Of a stretch of 7,796 nucleotides of DNA, positions 1 through 6,317 are shown one piece after another. The stretch covers positions 1 through 7,796 of the forward strand of contig JAQVPT010000169.1 in the NCBI GenBank assembly GCA_028701945.1. Direction: 5' to 3'. Source of the DNA: Bacteroidales bacterium (GTDB lineage Bacteria; Bacteroidota; Bacteroidia; Bacteroidales; ML635J-15). Position 1 is the first letter of the stretch; the number at the start of each line of letters is the position of its first letter. Made by a program: the position numbers and the translations under genes. The notes below the pieces were generated by a model. It saw only the letters and a program-made list of their open reading frames with translations. It searched no databases and had not been told where the DNA came from.

Positions 1-786
1 ACTCCAGACCTAGAAGTAACAGAACTTGAAACTTACACATACAATGCTATTGCAATAGATCCTAATGATCTTGACTTAATCATTACTGCTTCAACTTGTC
101 CTGCATGGCTAGACATAACCGATAATGGCGATGGCACTGCCACACTAACTGGAACAGCTCCAGCAATAGAGGGAATAGAAGAAAATTTTAGTGTGAGTCT
201 TAATGCCTCAAATGGCGAATTCGAAGGAACACAAAGTTTTAATATCAAAGTTAATACATCAAACACAGCACCGTATTTTACTTCAACTCCTGTTACCGAA
301 CATTCTCAAAACACGCTCTATACTTATGATGCAGTTGCAGAAGACGCTGAAGGAGATAATCTTACAATTGAAGCTACCACTATTCCAGATTGGGCTAACT
401 TTGTTGACAATGGTAACGGCACAGGACAGCTAACAGGAACTCCTACTACAACAACTCCCCTTGGATTTGAAGTCGTTTTAGAGCTTAGCGACGGAATGTT
501 TACAACTGAGCAAAGCTTTAATATAAATGTTAATGCTAATAATATAGTTGACTTTGGCTATGGCAACGTAGAAGTTTACCCTAACCCAAGTACCGGTATC
601 ATTAACGTAATGAACTGCCAAGGAGCTAAATATGAAATTATGGATATTACTGGTAGAATTATATCTCAAGGAAATCTAAATAATTCATTTGAAAAACTCG
701 ATATTTCTAAGCTTAGTCAAGGAAGTATCTTTATCAGACTATATAATAACGCAATAGTTTATACAGTAAAAGTAATGAAATTATAA
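1..786 (+). CDS. C-terminal part of a T9SS-secreted surface protein with putative Ig repeats and type A sorting domain (5' truncated)
   Basis: The reading frame is open from base 1 to the TAA at 784-786, so this is the last 261 residues of a larger protein whose start lies outside the window. Two tandem repeats of the putative-Ig (He_PIG/cadherin-like) type are visible, at about residues 1-87 and 88-178. Both carry the pattern YTYxAxAxDxxxxxL, then a Pro-x-Trp, then DNGxGTxxLTGT, and both end in a QSFNI strand. The last ~70 residues are a T9SS type A sorting domain: VYPNPS at 192-197 followed by TGIINV, and a basic hydrophobic end, VKVMKL. In this family the tail directs export through the outer membrane, after which it is cleaved and the protein is anchored or released. 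The repeats suggest an extended adhesin-like or stalk region. The actual function lies in the missing N-terminal part and cannot be told. Confidence 0.9.
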   Translation, partial: TPDLEVTELETYTYNAIAIDPNDLDLIITASTCPAWLDITDNGDGTATLTGTAPAIEGIEENFSVSLNASNGEFEGTQSFNIKVNTSNTAPYFTSTPVTEHSQNTLYTYDAVAEDAEGDNLTIEATTIPDWANFVDNGNGTGQLTGTPTTTTPLGFEVVLELSDGMFTTEQSFNINVNANNIVDFGYGNVEVYPNPSTGIINVMNCQGAKYEIMDITGRIISQGNLNNSFEKLDISKLSQGSIFIRLYNNAIVYTVKVMKL

Positions 787-810
787 ACGACTAATATCGG
801 AGATAGCGCA

Positions 811-880
811 TCAAAAGTATTATTATTGTATGTTTTTTTCATTTTGATTTTGTAAATGCAAACTTTAATAATACTTTTGA
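811..880. repeat. Perfect 15-bp inverted repeat in the intergenic region
   Basis: The arm at 811-825 (tcaaaagtattatta) is the exact reverse complement of 866-880, with a 40-nt spacer. It begins 24 nt after the stop of the T9SS protein and ends immediately before the first possible ATG of the next gene. The right arm contains the TACTTTTG promoter-like element and the left arm holds the same element on the other strand. It could be an operator for a dimeric regulator. It could also be an AT-rich hairpin terminator, since a run of six T follows at 884-889. Only 2 of the 15 pairs are G-C and the loop is long, so a stable RNA hairpin is doubtful. The symmetry is seen directly; the role is inferred. 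Confidence 0.7.
849..879 (+). promoter_or_regulatory. Bacteroidota-type promoter (-33 TTTG, -7 TACTTTTG)
   Basis: TTTG at 849-852 is separated by 19 nt from TACTTTTG at 872-879. This fits the Bacteroidota consensus of TTG/TTTG, a 17-23 nt spacer, then TAnnTTTG. A transcript would start at about 884-888. That puts the ATG at 881 upstream of the transcript and makes the ATG at 890 nearly leaderless. It points either to a start at 890 or to a chance match. Confidence 0.5.
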
Positions 881-1507
881 ATGTTTTTTATGGAACGTAT
901 TGATATAATAGGTTTTGTTGGTGTAGCAACAAGTATGTTGAGTTTTTTAGCTTACGGCAAAATTCAGCGTAGAATAATAATTATGCTTGCAATTGGTCTA
1001 TTGTTTACTTATAGTCTCTTAAAACCAATTTATCCTTTTGCGGTTTTAATGATTCTAGTTTTTGTTTTTTATATTATACAAATTGTTAAATTACAAAAGA
1101 GTAAAGCTTCAATAGTATTACTTGAAGTTGAATACGATAATAATTATATTGTCGAATTTGTAAAGAACTATAAAAAAGATATTTATAATTATTTTCCTTT
1201 TTATGAACCACATAAATCGCATAAATGTTTTCTTGTAATGAGAGATATGAATCTTGCCGGTATATTGATTGGAAGCATAACCGAAAACGTTCTTACAATT
1301 GAAGTAGATTACACTAAGCCGATTTATCGTGATAAAGAAATAGGAAATTACATTTTTAAAAAAAATCCAGGTTATTTTAAAAAAATCGGGATACAAAAAA
1401 TAGTGGCAAAGTCTTTTCATAATGGACATAGTCAATTTTTAAAAAAAATGGGTTTTGAGCAAACATTCATTGACAATCAATTGTTTTTTGTGAAATCCCT
1501 TGATTAA
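881..1507 (+). CDS. Membrane-anchored GNAT-like acetyltransferase (three N-terminal TM segments)
   Basis: The protein has 208 residues from the ATG at 881. A second in-frame ATG at 890 gives 205 residues (MERIDIIGF) and fits the promoter position better. Three hydrophobic segments lie at about residues 8-25, 31-48 and 51-70, resembling the small YgjV-like inner-membrane unit. A soluble domain follows from about 76. It has the layout of a GNAT acetyltransferase: a strand with CFLVMRDMNLAGILIG (116-131), then IYRDKEIGNYIF (148-159) where an acetyl-CoA-binding loop and helix would lie, then SFHNGHSQFLKKMGFE (178-193), the typical 'repeated residue, then MGF' ending of GNAT folds. The canonical Q/RxxGxG/A loop is only loosely matched. 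The substrate is unknown. It stands alone between two T9SS cargo genes, with gaps of 94 and 48 bp. The membrane topology is clear; the acetyltransferase call is by pattern only. Confidence 0.7.
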   Translation: MFFMERIDIIGFVGVATSMLSFLAYGKIQRRIIIMLAIGLLFTYSLLKPIYPFAVLMILVFVFYIIQIVKLQKSKASIVLLEVEYDNNYIVEFVKNYKKDIYNYFPFYEPHKSHKCFLVMRDMNLAGILIGSITENVLTIEVDYTKPIYRDKEIGNYIFKKNPGYFKKIGIQKIVAKSFHNGHSQFLKKMGFEQTFIDNQLFFVKSLD

Positions 1508-1555
1508 AAGCCACTTTTTGTAGTTATTAACGTTTATTTAGTGAAAACATAAATT

Positions 1556-3079
1556 ATGAATTGGTTCAAATACATACTAGCAACTTTATTAGCTGCCACT
1601 TTCACACAAGTAATTACTGCACAGACAGATATTCCGGACTCACCAATATTTACCTCTGCAAGCATAACGCCTGAATCAGAACCAACAACTGTTGTACTTA
1701 AATGGTCTCCAAGCGATTCGCTTGATGTAAATGGTTATATAATCTACCAAATAATCGGTGGAATTACAGAAGCTATTGATACTGTTTATGGCAGATTAAC
1801 CACAAACTATAGCTATACACTATCGAACATAATAACCAAATCCGAAAAATACAGACTAGCCGCTTTTGATACGCAGAACTATAAAAGCCGCATTACCGAT
1901 CCTCATACAACAATGTTTTTAAATATTGAGTTTGACAAATGCAATACACATGTAGAGCTTGAATGGTCATCATATGAAGGCTGGCCTAATGGAGTTAAAT
2001 CATTCAATATTTACCGCAGAACAGAACTCGGCACATATATAATAATTAAAAATCTGTCTGCTGATAAATTATCATATATTGATGTTAGTGTGGATGCAAA
2101 TCAAACATATTACTACTACATCGAAGCTATAAGCAACTCAAATACAAAAGCGACCTCAAACTCTGTAAAATTACTAACTAATGCCTTTATCGCTCCGCAA
2201 TATATGTCTGCTCAAGATGCTAGTGTTGATGGTAATAATATAGTTACTACATTTATTCTAGATAATTCAGGAGAAGTTCTTGAGTATCGCGTACAGAGAG
2301 CAGACAGTGCTAACGGAAGTTATAGAACGATACAATCATACCCAAATACAGAACAAACAAAAATTAGGCACATAGACCATGATGTAAATGCTAACGAGTA
2401 CAGATATTATTACAGACTTGTGGCAATAAATCCCTGTGGAGTTGTTTCGGCATATTCAAACATCGCTTCGAATATTCTACTTAATGTTATCACTGACGAA
2501 AATCTAACTCATAACATATCATGGACAGATTATTATGCGTGGCCCAATGGTGTAAATGACTTTAAAGTTTATAGAGTTTTCAACGATACAAAAAGCGAAA
2601 TAGCCGTAAACACTGCCAGTGATTTAGATTATTCATACAATATTGAATGGTATGTTGACTATTGTCATGAAAGAAAAATAACCATGACAAACAAATTTTG
2701 TTATTATGTAGAAGCTTATGAAAACGAAGGTGCGGGAAGCATAGGCTCACAAGGAGTAAGTAAATCAAACATAGCATGTGTAAATCATTATCCTGTAATA
2801 TGGATACCCACGGCATTTAATGCTACTTCGCTTAATGCCGAAAATAGAGAATTCAAACCTATATTATCATTTGTCGAAAGCGAATCCTACGAATTTGCAG
2901 TTTATGATAAATGGGGACAAAAGATTTTTAGCACAAATGAGACTTACGAAGGTTGGAATGGAATAATTGACCACACACGCTTAGCTCCCTCTCAATACTA
3001 CATTTATTACATAACGTATTTCGACCACCAAGGCGCTGAACAGATTAAAACTGGAACTTTTTTCTTATTCGCTGAATAA
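1556..3079 (+). CDS. Secreted fibronectin-like protein with type B (gliding motility-associated, CHU_C) T9SS sorting domain
   Basis: This is a complete 507-residue protein. Residues 1-22 are a signal peptide: a Lys near the start, a hydrophobic core, and likely cleavage after ITA22 before Q23, the common Bacteroidota form. Fibronectin type III-like units follow at about 28-110, 120-205, 215-305 and 308-410. Units two and four share the motif W-x(5)-WPNGV-x(3)-F-x-[IV]-YR (WPNGV at 143-147 and 329-333). Residues ~415-507 are the gliding motility-associated C-terminal domain: WIPTAFNATSLNAENREF (416-433), then YDKWGQKIFST, YEGWNG, and a final G-T-F-F-L strand. In the family this domain directs export by the T9SS and cell-surface attachment. 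The rest is all binding-type modules with no catalytic domain, so a surface adhesin or structural role is likely. No close promoter match was found in the 48-bp gap upstream. Confidence 0.9.
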   Translation: MNWFKYILATLLAATFTQVITAQTDIPDSPIFTSASITPESEPTTVVLKWSPSDSLDVNGYIIYQIIGGITEAIDTVYGRLTTNYSYTLSNIITKSEKYRLAAFDTQNYKSRITDPHTTMFLNIEFDKCNTHVELEWSSYEGWPNGVKSFNIYRRTELGTYIIIKNLSADKLSYIDVSVDANQTYYYYIEAISNSNTKATSNSVKLLTNAFIAPQYMSAQDASVDGNNIVTTFILDNSGEVLEYRVQRADSANGSYRTIQSYPNTEQTKIRHIDHDVNANEYRYYYRLVAINPCGVVSAYSNIASNILLNVITDENLTHNISWTDYYAWPNGVNDFKVYRVFNDTKSEIAVNTASDLDYSYNIEWYVDYCHERKITMTNKFCYYVEAYENEGAGSIGSQGVSKSNIACVNHYPVIWIPTAFNATSLNAENREFKPILSFVESESYEFAVYDKWGQKIFSTNETYEGWNGIIDHTRLAPSQYYIYYITYFDHQGAEQIKTGTFFLFAE

Positions 3080-3101
3080 AACCCAATTTTAGTTCAATAT
3101 C

Positions 3102-3145
3102 AAGCATGATTAATATTACAATGTGATTTTTTTATTAAGCATGAT
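3102..3145 (+). repeat. Direct repeat AAGCATGAT, two copies
   Basis: AAGCATGAT occurs at 3102-3110 and 3137-3145, 35 bp apart start to start, in the spoT upstream region. Between and after them lie CAATGTGA (3119-3126) and its exact reverse complement TCACATTG (3162-3169). The repeats could be binding sites for a regulator of the spoT operon or remnants of a weak terminator of the upstream gene. In such AT-rich sequence chance is possible. Confidence 0.4.
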
Positions 3146-3158
3146 AATTTCAAGGTAT

Positions 3159-3184
3159 ATTTCACATTGAAATTAGTATCTTTG
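3159..3184 (+). promoter_or_regulatory. Likely spoT operon promoter: -7 element TATCTTTG with an adjacent palindrome
   Basis: TATCTTTG at 3177-3184 is an exact match to the Bacteroidota -7 consensus TAnnTTTG. It lies 47 bp before the spoT ATG and would give a leader of about 40 nt. No TTG occurs at the expected 17-23 nt upstream, so the -33 half is weak. Directly in front of it is ATTTCA-CAT-TGAAAT (3159-3173), a perfect 6-bp-arm palindrome lying between the expected -33 and -7 positions, where a bound repressor would block transcription. The regulatory role is inferred. Confidence 0.5.
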
Positions 3185-3231
3185 TAAATTAATATTAGTA
3201 ATAATCATTAAAAAAAATTCCTTTATTCTTT

Positions 3232-5442
3232 ATGAGCCTAACTAAAGAGGAAAAAATATGGATTGAAAATCAATTTGATGAACTTTTAAAAGTAAGTAAG
3301 AGAATCAAATCGACTGAAGATAAAGAGCTTGTACGAAAAGCTTTTGACTTGGCTAATGAAGCCCATTCCAAGATGAGGCGTAAATCAGGAGAACCATATT
3401 TTTCTCACCCTATTGCAGTTGCAAAAATTGTCGCTAAAGAAATTGGTCTGGGACCAAAATCGATTGCAAGTGCTCTGTTACATGACGTTGTCGAAGACAC
3501 AGACCATACGCTAATAGATATCGAAAGGATGTTCGGAACAACCATCGCTGGCATGATAGATGGATTGACAAAAATTTCAAATGTTTTAGACAAAGACGCT
3601 TCGCTACAAGTTGAAAATTTTCGCAAGATGCTTATGACAATGTCGCAAGATGTTCGAGTTATATTTATTAAACTTGCCGACAGGCTGCACAATATGCGCA
3701 CGCTTGATTCTATGCCAGAATACAAACAAATAAAAATATGCAGCGAAACAGTCTTTTTATACGCACCTTTAGCACATCGCCTTGGGTTATATTCAATTAA
3801 AACTGAACTTGAAGACCTCGCACTTAAATATGAACATCCACTTATCTATCGTGAGATTGAAAGAAAATTTAAAGAAACCGAAGAAGAGCGTGCAAAATAT
3901 ACTGAAGAAATTATCGAACCTCTAAAACAAGTTTTAGAAAACGAAGGAATAAAATCGACAATTAAAGGTCGTCTCAAATCTATTTATTCGATTTGGAATA
4001 AAATGCAAAGTAAAGGCGTCCCTTTTGAGGAAATATACGACTTGTTTGCCATTAGGATAATTTTTGACCACCCCGACAATTATCCAGATAAACAAGCACG
4101 TGCACAATGCTACCACATAATGGCACTTATAACCGACATATATCCACATCACGAACAACGAATAAGAGACTGGGTAAAAAACCCTAAAGCAAATGGATAC
4201 GAGGCTCTACACGTTACTGTTATGGGACCTAGAGGGCAATGGGTCGAAGTCCAAATTCGTAGCCGAAAGATGAATGATATTGCCGAGAAAGGACTCGCTT
4301 CGCACTGGAAATACAAAACAAACGATACAGGCTCTACTGGCAGCCTTGATGTTCTTATTAGTACACTACAAAACTCACTTTCAAATAACCAAATCGATTC
4401 GCTCGCTTTTCTAGACGACTTTAAACTAAATATTTTTACAACTGAGATATATGTTTTTACGCCTAAAGGTGAAATAAAAAAAATACCGAAAGCATCGACT
4501 GTTATTGATCTTGCTTACGAAATCCATACAGAAATAGGAAACACAGCTATTGCAGCAAAAATAAATCATAAATTACAGCCGCTTTCACATGTTTTGCACA
4601 GCGGTGACCAAGTAGAAATACTCACTTCGTCAAAACAAGCACCTAAACGCGAATGGCTTGGATTTGCAGTAACAACAAAAGCAAAAGCCAAAATAAAAAG
4701 CTCATTAAAGGAAGAAAGACGACACAATATCGAAAAAGGACAAGAAATTTTTATAAATAAGGTACACGAGCTAAACTTAAAACTTAATCACAAAAATTTT
4801 AAAGAACTACGCGGTAATTATAATACGCCCAGCAAAGATGAATTTTATCGTAAAATAGGCACTGGAGGAATCCAGATTGATGATATTGAAAAACAATTAC
4901 TTAAAGATTCACGTAATATTTTTGTAAAATATTGGAAATTAACTTTTAACAAACCCAAATCAAAAAAACAAAAAACAGATAAAAACACATACATAGTTGA
5001 TGATATAAATAATCAGAAATTTACATTAGCGACATGCTGCAATCCCATCCCAGGAGATGAGGTTGCCGGATTTGTTAATCCTAACAACTCAGTTATTATT
5101 CATAAAAAAACATGCTCAATTCTAAATAACCTCGCTGCAAAACAAGGAGACAAAATAATTTCAGTAAAATGGTCTAGTTATAAACTTTTATCTTTTTTGG
5201 TTACAATCAAAGTCGAGGGTATAGATCAAATAGGAATTGTTTACCATATAACTAAAGCGATAAGCCAAGAAGCAGACGTTAATATTAAAGCTATTTCCAT
5301 AGAGACAAACGATGGAGTTTTTAAGGGAGAAATTAAATTGTTTGTACATCATGCTCAAGACCTTGATGACTTAATGGCAAGAGTAGTCAGAATAAAAGGA
5401 GTTAATAATGTTACAAGAATCGAAGATAATGAGAATGAATAA
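3232..5442 (+). CDS. spoT: Bifunctional (p)ppGpp synthetase/hydrolase, RelA/SpoT family
   Basis: This 736-residue protein has the full long-RSH layout and length. It makes pppGpp/ppGpp from ATP plus GTP/GDP and degrades them, controlling the stringent response in the cytoplasm. The hydrolase HD domain (~25-200) keeps RKSGEPYFSHP (50-60), the metal-binding HD pair H84-D85 in LLHDVVEDT, and LADRLHNMRT (148-157). The synthetase domain (~240-365) has GRLKSIYSIWNKM, D270 in EIYD, RIRDW (310-314), NGYEALH (321-327) and E339 in WVEVQIR. The basic RxRD version of the RxKD motif is the type found in bifunctional enzymes, not the EFDD of synthesis-only RelA. Next come the TGS domain (~402-465), a helical region, the conserved-cysteine region TCCNPIPGD (601-609) with H624 and C628, and the C-terminal ACT domain (~655-732). 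All key residues of both active sites are present. It is the first gene of a three-gene operon. Confidence 0.96.
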   Translation: MSLTKEEKIWIENQFDELLKVSKRIKSTEDKELVRKAFDLANEAHSKMRRKSGEPYFSHPIAVAKIVAKEIGLGPKSIASALLHDVVEDTDHTLIDIERMFGTTIAGMIDGLTKISNVLDKDASLQVENFRKMLMTMSQDVRVIFIKLADRLHNMRTLDSMPEYKQIKICSETVFLYAPLAHRLGLYSIKTELEDLALKYEHPLIYREIERKFKETEEERAKYTEEIIEPLKQVLENEGIKSTIKGRLKSIYSIWNKMQSKGVPFEEIYDLFAIRIIFDHPDNYPDKQARAQCYHIMALITDIYPHHEQRIRDWVKNPKANGYEALHVTVMGPRGQWVEVQIRSRKMNDIAEKGLASHWKYKTNDTGSTGSLDVLISTLQNSLSNNQIDSLAFLDDFKLNIFTTEIYVFTPKGEIKKIPKASTVIDLAYEIHTEIGNTAIAAKINHKLQPLSHVLHSGDQVEILTSSKQAPKREWLGFAVTTKAKAKIKSSLKEERRHNIEKGQEIFINKVHELNLKLNHKNFKELRGNYNTPSKDEFYRKIGTGGIQIDDIEKQLLKDSRNIFVKYWKLTFNKPKSKKQKTDKNTYIVDDINNQKFTLATCCNPIPGDEVAGFVNPNNSVIIHKKTCSILNNLAAKQGDKIISVKWSSYKLLSFLVTIKVEGIDQIGIVYHITKAISQEADVNIKAISIETNDGVFKGEIKLFVHHAQDLDDLMARVVRIKGVNNVTRIEDNENE

Positions 5443-6316
5443 AACAGAAATAATATCACTACTTAAACTATTAGAAGACCCAGACGAAAATGTTTTTCAG
5501 ATTTTACGTAACCAAATTCTTGACAAATCTGAATTATTTAAAGCCTATCTTGAGAATTATCACGCATTATCAATAAATGAATTAGCCTTAGAAAGGTCTG
5601 AGATATTATTAGATGAAATTTTTATAGAGCGTCTCGAAAAACAACTTATCGCATTTTTAAAAACTAAAGAACAAAACCTACTCGATGGAGTGCTTATTAT
5701 CGAAGAATATTTTAACCGAGACATAGATACAAATCTGATTAAAGAAGAAACAAGCAAAATAATAAAATCTATCTGGCTTGAACTAAATGACCAACTAACA
5801 GGTATTGAAAAAGTTAAATTGATTAGCACTGTGCTCTTCGACAAATTAAATTTTAAAAAATATCCAGTTGGAGAATTTAAACCCAACTATCTTAGTTTTG
5901 CAAATTTTATTAACGAACGAAAATACGTAGCTCCCAATATAGCACTACTATATTGTATAATTGCTCAAGATATTTCGTTACCTTTATTTCCAATTAACTT
6001 ACCTGGCATATTTCTATTAAGTTATGTCGATAAAGAACTTGCTAATGCAGTATTTGAAGACAATAACAATGGTTCTGTTTTTTTCATTCATCCCTACGAT
6101 CAAGGCGAATTTATCAACCACCAAATAATTGAAAAATATCTGAAAGAACAAAAAATTGAGCAAAACATAGAAGAAATAAAAAACATGACCTACCCTCAAT
6201 ATTTAGCTTTCTTTTTTCAAATGAGAATACTAGCTCTCAAACATAAGAAATATGAGGGCTTTGAAACAAATTATGCAGACAGACTAATTAATATTTTTAA
6301 AACTATAAACTTGTAA
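5435..6316 (+). CDS. SirB1-like protein with transglutaminase-type fold (probably non-catalytic)
   Basis: The start at 5435 gives 293 residues beginning MNKTEIISLLKLLEDPDENVF, the usual beginning of this family in Bacteroidota. ATGs at 5429 and 5408 would only add residues within spoT. With 5435 the gene overlaps the spoT stop by 8 nt, so translational coupling is likely. The N-terminal part (~5-125) is helical, with the LEDPDENVF signature at 13-21. The C-terminal part has NYLSFANFINERKYVAP (151-167) and a hydrophobic helix LLYCIIAQDISLPLFPINLP (171-190), which match the SirB1/Transglut_core2 core. Many family members read NLPGHF where this one reads NLPGIF (188-193), and there is no Cys at the start of the core helix; C174 lies inside it. 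Enzyme activity is therefore doubtful. The biochemical role of the family is not established. The same operon holds spoT and trkA. Confidence 0.8.
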   Translation: MNKTEIISLLKLLEDPDENVFQILRNQILDKSELFKAYLENYHALSINELALERSEILLDEIFIERLEKQLIAFLKTKEQNLLDGVLIIEEYFNRDIDTNLIKEETSKIIKSIWLELNDQLTGIEKVKLISTVLFDKLNFKKYPVGEFKPNYLSFANFINERKYVAPNIALLYCIIAQDISLPLFPINLPGIFLLSYVDKELANAVFEDNNNGSVFFIHPYDQGEFINHQIIEKYLKEQKIEQNIEEIKNMTYPQYLAFFFQMRILALKHKKYEGFETNYADRLINIFKTINL

Positions 6317-6317
6317 T

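Noticed and set aside
193..786. Independent 197-residue gene starting at GTG 193
   Set aside because: The frame is open to the window edge and the preceding 64 codons encode a full Ig-like repeat homologous to the next one, so the gene begins outside the window.
795..805. TATC-GGA-GATA small hairpin after the first gene
   Set aside because: Four-base arms are expected by chance and there is no T-run directly after it.
1508..1555. Possible promoter for the type B cargo gene
   Set aside because: TTTTTG at 1515-1520 could be a -33 box, but no TAnnTTTG follows at the right distance.
4159..4172. RIRD in place of RxKD in the SpoT synthetase domain
   Set aside because: It keeps the basic charge of the bifunctional class and is common in Bacteroidota RSH proteins, so it is not unusual.
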